From contig JAFUHM010000063.1 of NCBI GenBank assembly GCA_017468865.1, forward strand, positions 1 through 55,410: a stretch of 55,410 nt of DNA, given 5' to 3'. The notes beneath the pieces are model-generated. The model worked only from the letters and a program-made list of their open reading frames with translations. It was not told where the DNA came from and did not search any database. This DNA is from Oscillospiraceae bacterium. Lineage in GTDB: Bacteria; Bacillota; Clostridia; Oscillospirales; Ruminococcaceae. The translations under genes were made by a program, and so were the position numbers. Of the stretch, positions 22,617-32,229 are shown piece after piece (within the stretch, counting starts at the first letter, position 1; each line of letters starts with the position of its first letter).

Positions 22617-22714
22617 ATACTTAAAATCAAGCAGAACAGACAGGAATGCAGTCTTCGCCCCAGGGTGACGGATCTGTCTTCCGGATTCTCGCTTTAAGTA
22701 CGGAGGTTAACATC

Positions 22715-24037
22715 ATGAGTGAATTTTTTCCGCAGATAGGCAAGATCCCTTTTGAGGGCAAGGACAGCAAGACTCCCCTCGCATTTAAATACTATGATCC
22801 CGATAAGGTAGTTGCAGGCAAGACCATGAAGGAGCAGCTCAAGTTCGCACTTTCCTGGTGGCACACCATGGGCGGCGACGGCACCGATATGTTCGGATGC
22901 GGCACCGCAGACAAGACCTGGGGACAGACTGATCCCGCAGCCCGTGCTATCGCCAAGGTAGACGCTGCATTCGAGATCATGGACAAGCTCTCCATAGATT
23001 ACTACTGCTTCCACGACAGAGACCTTTCTCCCGAATACGGTTCTTTCGCTGAGACAGCAGCAGAGCTTGACAAGGTAGTTGACTATCTGGCAGAAAAGCA
23101 GAAGGCTACAGGCAAGAAGCTCCTCTGGGGCACCGCAAAGCTCTTCGATCATCCCCGCTTCATGCACGGCGCAGGCACTTCTCCCTCCGCTGACGTATGG
23201 GCATATTCCGCAGCACAGGTAAAGAAGGCTATCGACGCTACCGTTAAGCTGGGCGGTACAGGCTATGTTTACTGGGGCGGCAGAGAGGGCTATGAGACTC
23301 TCCTCAACACCAATCTCGGCCTTGAGCAGGACAACCTCGCAAGATTCCTTCGCATGACCATAGACTACGGCCGTTCCATCGGCTTCACGGGCGACTACTA
23401 CATCGAGCCCAAGCCCAAGGAGCCCACAAAGCATCAGTATGACTTTGACGTAGCTACCGTTATCGGATTCCTGCGCAAGTACGGCCTTGACAAGGACATC
23501 AAGATGAACATCGAGGCTAACCACGCTACCCTCGCAGGCCACACCTTCCAGCACGAGCTGAGAGTTGCAAGAGAGAACGGTCTCTTCGGCTCCATCGATG
23601 CAAACCAGGGTGACGTTCTCCTCGGATGGGATACCGACCAGTTCCCCACCAACATCTATGATGCAGCATTCTGCATGTATGAAGTCCTCAAGGCAGGCGG
23701 CTTCACCAACGGCGGTCTCAACTTCGACGCAAAGGCAAGAAGAGGCTCCTTCACTGCCGAGGATATCTTCTACTCCTACATCGCAGGTATCGATACATTC
23801 GCTCTCGGACTTCTCGCAGCTGACAAGATCATCACCGACGGCCGCATCGACAAGTTCGTTGATGACAGGTATGCAAGCTGGAAGAGCGGCATAGGCGCTG
23901 ACATCATCAGCGGCAAGGCTACTATCCAGGATCTTGAGAAGTACATCATGGACAAGGGCGAAGTTGTTGACTCCATCGGCAGCGGCAGACAGGAATATCT
24001 GGAAGCTGTTGTCAACAACGTACTTTTCAGCCTGTAA
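22715..24037 (+). CDS. xylA: Xylose isomerase
   Basis: 440 residues, the class II xylose isomerase length. It converts D-xylose to D-xylulose in the cytosol. Catalytic and metal motifs are present: [11 protein letters not shown] (His/Asp pair), [48 protein letters not shown] (metal site 1) and SIDANQGD. Codons are strongly biased to AAG, CTC, ATC, GAC and GCA, as in highly expressed genes, unlike most neighbours. The start at 22715 follows GGAGGTTAAC; the ORF upstream of it is read through the promoter leader. A hairpin (24075-24100) separates it from xylB, so the two form an operon with unequal expression. Confidence 0.97.
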   Translation: MSEFFPQIGKIPFEGKDSKTPLAFKYYDPDKVVAGKTMKEQLKFALSWWHTMGGDGTDMFGCGTADKTWGQTDPAARAIAKVDAAFEIMDKLSIDYYCFHDRDLSPEYGSFAETAAELDKVVDYLAEKQKATGKKLLWGTAKLFDHPRFMHGAGTSPSADVWAYSAAQVKKAIDATVKLGGTGYVYWGGREGYETLLNTNLGLEQDNLARFLRMTIDYGRSIGFTGDYYIEPKPKEPTKHQYDFDVATVIGFLRKYGLDKDIKMNIEANHATLAGHTFQHELRVARENGLFGSIDANQGDVLLGWDTDQFPTNIYDAAFCMYEVLKAGGFTNGGLNFDAKARRGSFTAEDIFYSYIAGIDTFALGLLAADKIITDGRIDKFVDDRYASWKSGIGADIISGKATIQDLEKYIMDKGEVVDSIGSGRQEYLEAVVNNVLFSL

Positions 24038-24074
24038 TGCACCGTTCATCGGACGGTATGTAAACATCGGCATA

Positions 24075-24100
24075 AAAGGGGTAAGCTTTCTTACCCCTTT
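24075..24100 (+). promoter_or_regulatory. Intercistronic hairpin between xylA and xylB
   Basis: AAAGGGGTAAG-CTTT-CTTACCCCTTT, 11-bp stem with no real T-run. It could partly end or stabilise the xylA message, lowering xylB relative to xylA. Confidence 0.55.
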
Positions 24101-24142
24101 ACTTGCATAAAGGGGACACCCCGTAACAAAGGAATTGATGAT

Positions 24143-25663
24143 ATGAAATATGCAATAGGTATCGACCTCGGCACATCAGGCACCAAGACGGTGCTTTTCG
24201 ATCAGAACGGAAAGGTCATAGCTTCCAAGACTATCGAGTATCCCATGTATCAGCCCAAGAACGGCTACGCTGAACAGGATCCCGCTGACTGGTACAATGC
24301 GGCTGTCAACACCTGCAAGGCTGTTGTGGAGGCAAGCGGCGTGGACAATGCGGACATCTGCGGCGTGGGCATTTCCGGACAGATGCACGGCCTTGTCATG
24401 CTCGACGAGAACAACAGCGTCATCCGCCGCTCCATCATCTGGTGCGATCAGCGTACCGCAAAGGAAGTAGAGCAGATGAATGAACTTGTGGGCAGGGAAA
24501 AGCTCATCGAGATCACCGCAAATCCCGCTCTCACGGGCTGGACGGCTGCAAAGATACTCTGGGTGCGCAACAACGAACCCGACAATTACGCACGCTGCCG
24601 CCACATCCTTCTCCCCAAGGACTATGTGCGCTTCATGTTCACGGGCGAATATGCGACGGAAGTTTCCGACGCATCAGGTATGCAGCTGCTCGACGTTCCG
24701 AAGCGTCAGTGGAGCGAGGAGATATGCGGAAAGCTTGGCATAGATATGTTCATGCTCGCAAAGGTGTATGAGTCCTGCGACGTGACAGGATACATCACCG
24801 AGGAGGCTGCAAAGCTGACAGGTCTGAAGGCAGGCACTCCCGTAGTGGGCGGTGCGGGCGACAATGCGGCTGCGGCTGTCGGCACGGGGGTAGTCAAGGA
24901 CGGCAAGGCATTCACCACCATCGGCACATCGGGCGTGGTATTTGCACACACATCCGCTCCCTGCATCGACCCCAAGGGACGTGTACACACCTGCTGTGCG
25001 GCAGTTCCCGGAGCATGGCACATCATGGGCGTTACCCAGGGCGCAGGCCTTTCCCTGAAGTGGTTCCGTGACAACTTCTGCAATGCGGAGAAGGAGACTG
25101 CACGCTACATGGGTGTGGATGAATACTACCTCATGGACAAGCAGGCTGACACCGTGCCTATCGGAGCTGAACGGCTCATATATATGCCCTATCTCATGGG
25201 CGAGCGCACTCCTCACCTCGACCCGGATGCAAGAGGCGTGTTCTTCGGACTTTCCGCAATGCACACCAAGAAGCATATGCTCCGTGCGGTAATGGAGGGT
25301 GTTGCCTACTCGCTGCGTGACTGCGTGGAGATATGCAGGGAGATGGATATAAACGTATCCGACATGATGGCCTGCGGCGGCGGCGGTTCTTCGCCCCTGT
25401 GGAGACAGATGCTCGCCGACCTGTACAACTGCCCCGTAAAGACGGCTTCCTCGAAGGAAGGCCCTGCTCTGGGTGCGGCTATACTGGCATTCGTGGGCGC
25501 AGGAGTCTACAAGAGCGTGCCCGAGGCTGCCGAGGTAGTGGGCGTGGACAAGGTATGTGAGCCCGTAAAGGAGAACGTGCCTGTATATGAGGGCTTCTAC
25601 CGCCTTTACACCAAGCTCTATCCTGCAATGAAGGACAGCTTTGCACAGCTTGCTTCACTGTAA
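24143..25663 (+). CDS. xylB: Xylulokinase
   Basis: 506 residues, FGGY-family sugar kinase that phosphorylates D-xylulose with ATP, feeding the pentose phosphate pathway. Motifs: N-terminal phosphate loop IGIDLGTSGTKTVLFD, substrate region GVGISGQMHGLVMLDE, ATP site GGAGDNAAAAVGTG and TTIGTSGVVFAHT, and the C-terminal ACGGGGSSPLWRQMLADL. Length is normal. Its SD is a modest AAGGAATT. The codon bias is milder than in xylA. It ends 3 bp before the start of the radical SAM gene, so transcription continues. Confidence 0.96.
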   Translation: MKYAIGIDLGTSGTKTVLFDQNGKVIASKTIEYPMYQPKNGYAEQDPADWYNAAVNTCKAVVEASGVDNADICGVGISGQMHGLVMLDENNSVIRRSIIWCDQRTAKEVEQMNELVGREKLIEITANPALTGWTAAKILWVRNNEPDNYARCRHILLPKDYVRFMFTGEYATEVSDASGMQLLDVPKRQWSEEICGKLGIDMFMLAKVYESCDVTGYITEEAAKLTGLKAGTPVVGGAGDNAAAAVGTGVVKDGKAFTTIGTSGVVFAHTSAPCIDPKGRVHTCCAAVPGAWHIMGVTQGAGLSLKWFRDNFCNAEKETARYMGVDEYYLMDKQADTVPIGAERLIYMPYLMGERTPHLDPDARGVFFGLSAMHTKKHMLRAVMEGVAYSLRDCVEICREMDINVSDMMACGGGGSSPLWRQMLADLYNCPVKTASSKEGPALGAAILAFVGAGVYKSVPEAAEVVGVDKVCEPVKENVPVYEGFYRLYTKLYPAMKDSFAQLASL

Positions 25664-25666
25664 GAA

Positions 25667-26539
25667 ATGGATCTGCACAACTGCACTGTCTGCCCCCGCA
25701 GATGCGGGGCAGACAGATATAAGGCACCGGGACGATGCGGCTCAGATGCGGTGATGCGCATCGCCCGCATCGCCCCTCATATGTGGGAAGAACCCTGCCT
25801 TTCGGGGACCCAGGGCGCAGGTACGGTATTCTTCACGGGATGCTCACTCAGATGCGTCTACTGCCAGAACCACGACATTTCCCGGGGGGACATCCGAGGC
25901 AGGGGATACTCCCCCCGTGAACTTGCGGACGAACTGCTGAGGCTGCGTGACAAAGGCGTGCATAACATCGACTTTGTGACGCCTACCCATTTCGTCCCCC
26001 TTATCATGGATACCCTCGATCTGTGCAGATCGGAACTGGGCATCCCCGTGGTGTACAATTCAAGCGGCTATGAACGGACGGAGACTGTCGAAGCCCTTCG
26101 GGGATATATAGACATATATCTGCCTGATGTGAAATATTTCTCACCGCAGCTGTCGAAGGAGCTTTCGGCGGCGGAGGATTATTTTTCATATGCGTATGCG
26201 GCTGTGAAGGCTATGACCTTACAGGTGGGCAGGCCTGTCTTTGACAAGGACGGCATAATGCAGAAGGGCGTCATCGTCAGACACATGATACTGCCGTCTC
26301 ACAGGCGGGATTCCGAGGAGGTGCTCAGACACCTGGCAGAGATGAAGGATGATATCCTCCTGTCACTCATGAGGCAGTACACGCCGTTCTACAAGGCGGC
26401 GGAACATCACGGGCTTGACAGGAAGCTGTCCACATATGAATATGAAAAGGTACTTGCCGCAGCTCAGGACATAGGCTTTGACGGCTTTATGCAGGAGAGA
26501 TCGTCGGCTACGAGCGCCTTTACACCGGATTTTTCATAA
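25667..26539 (+). CDS. Radical SAM protein, pyruvate formate-lyase activase-like (COG1313 type)
   Basis: 290 residues. A radical SAM motif, CSLRCVYCQ, gives CX3CX2C at about 59-66 for the 4Fe-4S cluster. The N-terminus carries four more Cys (C6, C9, C13, C24 in CTVCPRRCGADR and GRCGSD), which could bind another metal. The strands RGYIDIYLPDVKYFSP and GIPVVYNSSGYER fit a TIM-barrel SAM enzyme of the PflA-like COG1313 group, whose substrate is unknown. The start lies 4 bp after the xylB stop with no clear SD, so translation likely couples to xylB. Whether it serves xylose metabolism is not shown. Confidence 0.85.
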   Translation: MDLHNCTVCPRRCGADRYKAPGRCGSDAVMRIARIAPHMWEEPCLSGTQGAGTVFFTGCSLRCVYCQNHDISRGDIRGRGYSPRELADELLRLRDKGVHNIDFVTPTHFVPLIMDTLDLCRSELGIPVVYNSSGYERTETVEALRGYIDIYLPDVKYFSPQLSKELSAAEDYFSYAYAAVKAMTLQVGRPVFDKDGIMQKGVIVRHMILPSHRRDSEEVLRHLAEMKDDILLSLMRQYTPFYKAAEHHGLDRKLSTYEYEKVLAAAQDIGFDGFMQERSSATSAFTPDFS

Positions 26540-26570
26540 GAACCGATAAAACGAGAGAGAAAGAAAAAGA

Positions 26571-27257
26571 ATGAAAACAAGAACGATCATCGGCATGATC
26601 TTCATCATTGCAGGGATCGCCGCCCTCACAGGATATATCATCCTGGGCACATATACTCACCTTATCGCATCTGTCATATGCCTTGCTTTCGGTGCGGCAG
26701 AGATCATCAGACGGCAGGCTCCCCTCCGCAAAGGGGACGCTGCTCCCCGTGTGATACTGCTGCTGTTCTGTGCGGTGCTGTCCTTCGGCGTATATTCCGC
26801 ATACGGAAAGACGGGCATCTATGACCTGAAGCTGAGATATGCGGGAGGGAGCGGTTACACGGTCTCACATTTCCCCGACCTTACTGACGACCTGACCCTG
26901 ACGGACATGGGCTATACTCCGTCCGTGGGACAGGGAAGCGGCTGGGTGTACGCAGGGATAGAGTGCGGCGGCAGCAGGCTCGATGCACTTGAGAGCGCCG
27001 CCGCAGAGAAGGCTGTGATGAGATTTACCCTCGGCGAGTATCAGACAGGGACTGTCCCTGCGGATGCCTTCCCCGCCGCAAAACAGGCATCGGGTGAGGG
27101 ACAGGAGCTCTGGCTCCCTCTTTCACACCGCATGGAGAGTGCGGGGGAGGATGTCCTCGTCTACCTTATATATTCAAACTTCAACCCCAATCACATCCGC
27201 ACGGATGCTGTGCTCATCGACAGGGCAGGCGGCTATGCGGAATATGTGGGAATGTGA
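26571..27257 (+). CDS. Unrecognised membrane protein, 228 residues
   Basis: I do not recognise it. Three membrane spans are visible near the N-terminus: about 7-27 (IGMIFIIAGIAALTGYIIL), 30-47 (HLIASVICLAFGAAEII) and 60-80 (VILLLFCAVLSFGVYSAY). The rest (about 85-228) is a soluble, probably external domain with small-residue-rich turns (YAGGSGYTVSHFPDLTDD, GYTPSVGQGSGWVY). It carries no known motif. The start follows GAGAGAAAG. It is 31 bp after the radical SAM gene and 18 bp before glgB, so all belong to one transcript that starts at xylA. The coding strand contains CAGGGACTGTCCCTG, a short palindrome also seen (in one variant base) in the SPFH leader at about 1543. Confidence 0.7.
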   Translation: MKTRTIIGMIFIIAGIAALTGYIILGTYTHLIASVICLAFGAAEIIRRQAPLRKGDAAPRVILLLFCAVLSFGVYSAYGKTGIYDLKLRYAGGSGYTVSHFPDLTDDLTLTDMGYTPSVGQGSGWVYAGIECGGSRLDALESAAAEKAVMRFTLGEYQTGTVPADAFPAAKQASGEGQELWLPLSHRMESAGEDVLVYLIYSNFNPNHIRTDAVLIDRAGGYAEYVGM

Positions 27258-27275
27258 TACGAAGAGGTGAATGAC

Positions 27276-28997
27276 ATGGATCTTCATTCGTTCTATATGG
27301 GCGACATTTTCGATGCATATGACTTCTTCGGAGCTCACACCGACTTCAACGGGACGGTGTTCCGCACCTATGCGCCTTCTGCTTACCGTGTGACTATCAT
27401 GGGAGACTGGACGGGATGGCAGGAAGAGGAGATGCAGCGGTCGGGTCAGCTTTATACCTATTATTCCGCCACCGCACAGGTGGGGCATATGTACAAGTAC
27501 GTCATCTACTCGAGTGCGGGAAGATGCGAGCATACAGACCCCTATGCCTTTGCGATGGAGCTGCGCCCCGCCTGCGCCTCGATCGTGACTGATCTGCTGG
27601 CGTACCGCTTCACCGACCACAAGTGGATGAGGGAGAGGTCAAAGAACTACAACACCCCCATGATCATATACGAGCTGCACCTTGGCTCATGGAAATGCGG
27701 TTCGGACAGAGTAAACGGCTGGTATACATATACAGACATAGCCGACGAGCTCATTGACTACGTCAAGTCCCACGGATACACACACATCGAGTTCATGCCC
27801 CTGGCGGAGCATCCCGCAGATGAATCCTGGGGCTATCAGAACACAGGATTTTTCGCACCGACGGCTCGCTACGGCACGCCGCTCCAGCTGATGGAGCTGG
27901 TGGACAGATGCCATAATGCGGGGATAGGCTGCATCATGGACTTTGTCCCGGTACACTTCGCACGGGACTCCTACGCACTGGAGAAGTACGACGGTTCGGC
28001 ACTGTATGAATACCCCTCGTCGGATGTGGGCGAGAGCGAATGGGGGACGTACAACTTCATGCACTCAAGGCGTGAAGTCTGCTGCTTCATACAGTCGGCG
28101 GCTGATATGTGGCTGTCGGTCTATCACTTTGACGGACTTCGCATGGATGCCATAAGCCGTGCCATTTACTGGCAGGGAGATCCTGCAAGAGGGGTCAACT
28201 CCTCCACGATAGAGTTCCTGAAAAAGATGAACGAGGGGCTTCACAAGAGGCACCCCACCGCCATGCTCATAGCGGAGGACTCCACGGATTTCAGAAAAGT
28301 CACCGCCCCTGCGGAATACGGCGGACTGGGCTTTGATTACAAGTGGGATCTGGGCTGGATGCACGACACCCTCGACCTTATGGCGCTGCCCCCCGAGGAG
28401 CGTGGGAAGAACCGCACCAAGATCACATTCTCCATGCACTACTTCTCAAATGAGCTGTATCTGCTCCCCATCTCGCACGATGAGAACGTCCACGGCAAGA
28501 AGACCGTGATAGACAAGATGTGGGGCGATTACGACGACAAGTTCGCACAGGTGAAGATACTGTATATGTATATGTACACCCACCCCGGGAAGAAACTTCT
28601 GTTCATGGGGAGCGAATTCGGACAGTTCCGTGAATGGGACGTTCACCGTGAACAGGACTGGGAACTGCTGGGATATGACACCCACCGTGAGCTGTCGGAG
28701 TATATGGAGAAGCTGTGCGGGCTTTATCTGGAGAGGAAGTCGCTCTACTGTGAGGAATACGATCCTCACAGGTTCGAGTGGATAGATGTGGAGACGCCGT
28801 CGGATGCGGTGTTTGCGTACAGGCGCACATCGGGGGATGAGAGCACGGTAGTGATACTCAACTTCTCGGACGAGCCTCAGCAGGTGAGCTTTTCTTCGGG
28901 GAAGCTGACGCTCCTGCTGGCGGCAGGGGACTTCGCCGACACGAAAGACGGCGTGATGCCGCCCTTCTCGGCTGCGATGTATGACGAAACAGGCTGA
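27276..28997 (+). CDS. glgB: 1,4-alpha-glucan (glycogen) branching enzyme
   Basis: 573 residues. The N-terminal CBM48-like domain (about 20-105; TVFRTYAPSAYRVTIMGDW, YKYVIYS) precedes a GH13 barrel. GH13 regions are present: region I DFVPVHFA, region II LRMDAISR with the nucleophile Asp, region III IAEDST with the acid/base Glu, region IV LPISHDE with the transition-state His-Asp. The enzyme cuts alpha-1,4 glucan and re-joins it by alpha-1,6 links. Length is on the short side for the family because the N-terminal N1 domain is missing. The start at 27276 follows AGAGGTG; an upstream GTG (27267) is possible. No other glycogen genes are nearby. Confidence 0.95.
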   Translation: MDLHSFYMGDIFDAYDFFGAHTDFNGTVFRTYAPSAYRVTIMGDWTGWQEEEMQRSGQLYTYYSATAQVGHMYKYVIYSSAGRCEHTDPYAFAMELRPACASIVTDLLAYRFTDHKWMRERSKNYNTPMIIYELHLGSWKCGSDRVNGWYTYTDIADELIDYVKSHGYTHIEFMPLAEHPADESWGYQNTGFFAPTARYGTPLQLMELVDRCHNAGIGCIMDFVPVHFARDSYALEKYDGSALYEYPSSDVGESEWGTYNFMHSRREVCCFIQSAADMWLSVYHFDGLRMDAISRAIYWQGDPARGVNSSTIEFLKKMNEGLHKRHPTAMLIAEDSTDFRKVTAPAEYGGLGFDYKWDLGWMHDTLDLMALPPEERGKNRTKITFSMHYFSNELYLLPISHDENVHGKKTVIDKMWGDYDDKFAQVKILYMYMYTHPGKKLLFMGSEFGQFREWDVHREQDWELLGYDTHRELSEYMEKLCGLYLERKSLYCEEYDPHRFEWIDVETPSDAVFAYRRTSGDESTVVILNFSDEPQQVSFSSGKLTLLLAAGDFADTKDGVMPPFSAAMYDETG

Positions 28998-29690
28998 GCC
29001 TGCACCCCATTCGTTCATGTATTCTGCCGAGCCTGTCAGAAAAGGCTCGGCATATTTTATCAACGGATCCGCCCCGGGTCGTACCCGGGCAGGCGGGCAC
29101 GGCCCGCAGCGGATTCGTTAATTTGTTTGTATTGGACGTATTCAACACGGCTCGGCAGGTGGGCTGTGCCCACACCCGATTCGCTCATTCGTTTGCATCA
29201 GACATATTCAGAATAGCTCGGCAAGCAGGATGAGCCCACACCCGGTTCGTTGATTTGTTTATAATGGACGGTCGTAATATGGCACGACCGTCTAAATATA
29301 TATACCATCAAAGAAAATCTTCCTCATCCTTCGCTATGACCGAAAAGATAAAGAGAAAAAATCGGGAAAGGGAATAATAATAAACGACATATCCATGTCG
29401 TTTATTATTAAAGAAAGAGAGTGCAGAGGGAAAGCCCGATTTTTTGACGGAACATAAGATAGATATAACAACGACATAACCGCCCTATTTCAAAAACGGA
29501 GCGACATATAATCTTAAAATGGGTGCAGGCACCGCCTGCCCCCTTCCCTTCTGGTTGTCCCTTTGGTGGGCGGTGCCCACACCCCATTCGTTCATTCGCT
29601 TATACTGGACATATGCAAATATGCTCGACCATTTAACGATAGAGAACAGGCAGGGCAGGTCGTACCCAGCAGCCGACCTTACAAATATTC
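28991..29690. repeat. Composite intergenic repeat island 2
   Basis: Four R1 units stand in a row (about 28991-29050, 29085-29155, 29156-29215, 29216-29280), each with a GC-rich mini-palindrome and a TTCGTT(C/G)ATT core ending in an ACGGCTCG or TAGCTCG block. An R2 unit (about 29345-29460) and further R1 (29520-29640) follow. The R2 unit has a private 15-bp hairpin at 29376-29409. The first R1 unit overlaps the glgB stop codon region. No gene is seen between 28998 and 29775. Confidence 0.85.
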
Positions 29691-29775
29691 CGTACAGCTA
29701 TTGATTTTTTTCTGATTTTATGCTATACTTCTGTTTTGTGGAATGAAAACACAGGAACTTCGGAAAGGTGATAAT

Positions 29776-31755
29776 ATGCCAAAGAAAAAGACGGCGGCTT
29801 ATGATAACGAGAGCATATCCCTGCTCAAGGACGAGGAGCGTGTCAGGACACGCCCTGCGGTCATATTCGGGTCGGATGACCTGGAGGGATGCAAGCACTC
29901 CGTATTTGAGATAGTATCGAACTCCATAGATGAGGCGAGAGAGGGTCACGGCGACAAGATCATCGTCACCAGATTTCTCGATAACTCCGTGGAGGTGGAG
30001 GACTTCGGCAGAGGATGCCCCGTGGACTTCAACAAGACAGAACAGAGATACAACTGGGAGCTTGTCTACTGTGAACTGTACGCAGGCGGCAAGTACGGCA
30101 CGGGCGACTACGAATACTCGCTGGGTCTTAACGGTCTTGGTGCGTGCGCTACGCAGTACGCATCGGAATACATGGATGTGACTGTCTACCGTGACGGTCA
30201 CAGATACGACCTTCACTTTGAGAAGGGAAAGAACATCGGCGGACTGAAGAAGACCCCGTACAAGGGCAGCCGCACGGGTACGGTGCAGAGGTGGAAGCCC
30301 GATACGGAGGTATTCACCGACATAGACATCCCCCGTGAATACTTCGAGGAGACCATCCGCAAGCAGGCGGTGGTCAATCCCAAGATACGCTTTGTCTTCC
30401 GCTGTGAGGTGGACGAGGGCGAATTCGAGGAGAAGGAATACCTTTACGAGAACGGCATCACGGACTATCTGGCGGAGCGCATAGGAGACAAGGCTCTGAC
30501 AAAGATACAGTTCTGCAGCGGCGACCGCAAGGGACGTGATGCGGAGAACCGCCCCGAATACAAGATGAAGCTGTCGGTGGCATATACCTTCACGGCGGCT
30601 GAGAGCTTCCAGGAATACTATCACAATTCATCGGAGCTGACGCATGACGGCTCGCCCCAGAAGGCGGTGCAGTCGGCATTCAAGTCGGCGATAGACCAGT
30701 ACTGCAAGAAAAACGGCAAGTACAAGGCAAACGAGAAGAGCATCTCCCCTGCGGACGTGCTTGACAGCTTAGTCCTCATCTCTGCCACCTTCTCCACCCT
30801 CACTTCCTATGAGAACCAGACGAAGAAGGCGATAAACAACAAGTCCATCCAGGAGAATATGACGGACTTTCTCAAGCATCAGCTTGAGGTGTACTTCATC
30901 GAAAATCCCGACGATGCGTCAAAGATCGCCGACCAGATACTTATAAACAAGCGCTCCCGTGAGTCTGCGGAGAGGATAAGAGCCAACACCAAGACCAACC
31001 TCACCAAACAGATCGACCTTTCCAACATGGTGGAAAAGTTCGTTGACTGCCGCACCCGTGACAGGAGCAGGAGAGAGCTGTACATAGTGGAGGGAGATTC
31101 CGCACTGGGCTCGGTAAAGACCGCACGCAATGCGGAATTCCAGGCGGTGATGCCCATAAGGGGAAAGATACTCAACTGTCTGAAGGCCGATTACGAGCGC
31201 ATATTCCGAAGCGACATCATCACAGATCTGCTTAAGGTGCTCGGATGCGGCGTGGAGGTCAAGAGCAAGGCGAACAAGGACCTTGCCACCTTCTCACTGG
31301 ACAACTTCCGCTGGAATAAGGTCATCATATGCACCGATGCGGACGTAGACGGCTTCCAGATACGCACGCTGGTGCTGACCATGCTGTACAGGCTGACTCC
31401 CACCCTTATAGATGAGGGGTATGTATATATAGCCGAATCTCCCCTGTTTGAGATAAACACCGCAAAGATGACATACTTTGCGTATAACGAACGGGAGAAG
31501 ACGGAGATACTCGAAAAGATAGGTGACGAGAAATACAAGATCGACCGCTCGAAAGGTCTGGGCGAGAACGACCCCGAAATGATGGCACTGACCACCATGG
31601 ATCCCGAAACGAGGCGGCTCATCAAGGTGATGCCCACGGATGCCGAGGCGACTTCAAAGACATTCGATCTGCTGCTGGGGGACGATCTGCAGGGAAGAAA
31701 GGACTACATCGCAGAGAACGCAGGGATTTACATGGAACTTGCGGACGTATCGTGA
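29776..31755 (+). CDS. GyrB/ParE-type DNA topoisomerase ATPase subunit
   Basis: 659 residues. GHKL ATPase motifs: IVSNSIDEAREGHGD (Asn-Asp of the N-box), VEDFGRGCPVD, and GLNGLGACATQYAS (G-loop). The transducer follows, then the TOPRIM domain with YIVEGDSALGSV (catalytic Glu), PIRGKILN, and ICTDADVDGFQIRTL (DxDxDG metal site), and the C-terminal YKGLGE-type DRSKGLGEN. The enzyme pairs with GyrA/ParC to form gyrase or topoisomerase IV. No GyrA/ParC gene lies next to it. Start after GAAAGGTGAT. It was called GyrB-like, not gyrB, since the standard gyrase pair is normally elsewhere. Confidence 0.9.
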   Translation: MPKKKTAAYDNESISLLKDEERVRTRPAVIFGSDDLEGCKHSVFEIVSNSIDEAREGHGDKIIVTRFLDNSVEVEDFGRGCPVDFNKTEQRYNWELVYCELYAGGKYGTGDYEYSLGLNGLGACATQYASEYMDVTVYRDGHRYDLHFEKGKNIGGLKKTPYKGSRTGTVQRWKPDTEVFTDIDIPREYFEETIRKQAVVNPKIRFVFRCEVDEGEFEEKEYLYENGITDYLAERIGDKALTKIQFCSGDRKGRDAENRPEYKMKLSVAYTFTAAESFQEYYHNSSELTHDGSPQKAVQSAFKSAIDQYCKKNGKYKANEKSISPADVLDSLVLISATFSTLTSYENQTKKAINNKSIQENMTDFLKHQLEVYFIENPDDASKIADQILINKRSRESAERIRANTKTNLTKQIDLSNMVEKFVDCRTRDRSRRELYIVEGDSALGSVKTARNAEFQAVMPIRGKILNCLKADYERIFRSDIITDLLKVLGCGVEVKSKANKDLATFSLDNFRWNKVIICTDADVDGFQIRTLVLTMLYRLTPTLIDEGYVYIAESPLFEINTAKMTYFAYNEREKTEILEKIGDEKYKIDRSKGLGENDPEMMALTTMDPETRRLIKVMPTDAEATSKTFDLLLGDDLQGRKDYIAENAGIYMELADVS

Positions 31756-31953
31756 GGAAACAGGACTGTACTATAATAAAAGAGTAAACACCGCAAGTTG
31801 TGCAGGATGTACAAAAACAGAGTGCTATTTTTGACATCGGCAAAAATCGGTGCATTTGAAATTGTTGCATCAAGTTATAAAGTTTTGTGGAAATTCTAAA
31901 AAAAACGTATTATAGCCCCTGATTTGCCTGTACGATTTGTGCAAATTACCACC

Positions 31954-31982
31954 TTGACAAACAGGGGAAAATGTAGTACAAT
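31954..31982 (+). promoter_or_regulatory. Promoter P1 of the surface-protein gene
   Basis: TTGACA (31954-31959), 17-bp spacer, TACAAT (31977-31982). A transcript from here has a leader of about 235 nt that contains a 35-codon uORF. Confidence 0.75.
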
Positions 31983-32094
31983 AAGAACAATCCCGAAGAA
32001 CACGGAAAGACCGTAAAAGGGAGAGGGAATCACCTGATTTCCGATGTGTGCAATAATCACGAAATTCATCAGGGAATTTTGTATTATATGTGCA

Positions 32095-32123
32095 TTGACA
32101 GAAATTTGCAAAGGTGATACAAT
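32095..32123 (+). promoter_or_regulatory. Promoter P2 of the surface-protein gene
   Basis: TTGACA (32095-32100), 17-bp spacer, TACAAT (32118-32123), the same hexamers as P1. Its transcript starts near 32130, after the uORF start codon. Confidence 0.75.
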
Positions 32124-32229
32124 GAAAAACGTGATAGGCTTGCAGAGTGTATCACAACAACTTTCTTATGATTTCCATCACATATGGGAATATATAAAGA
32201 AAAACAAAACAAGGAGGAATTCATCATGA
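32122..32229 (+). CDS. Short upstream ORF (35 codons) overlapping the surface-protein start
   Basis: The ATG follows AAAGGTGAT and the frame ends in TGA at 32227-32229, overlapping the ATG (32226) of the surface protein. The peptide starts MKNVIGLQSVSQQLSYDF and ends with basic residues. It could couple translation for P1 transcripts only, since P2 starts inside it. It may equally be chance. Confidence 0.35.
   Translation: MKNVIGLQSVSQQLSYDFHHIWEYIKKNKTRRNSS

Noticed and set aside
22694..24073. Long minus-strand ORF opposite xylA (459 codons)
   Set aside because: It is a shadow of the codon-biased xylA frame; the plus-strand protein is a full-length xylose isomerase.
28991..29280. Four R1 units in a row considered as a CRISPR array
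   Set aside because: Units are about 65 bp, imperfect and directly adjacent with no unique spacers; no cas genes are near.
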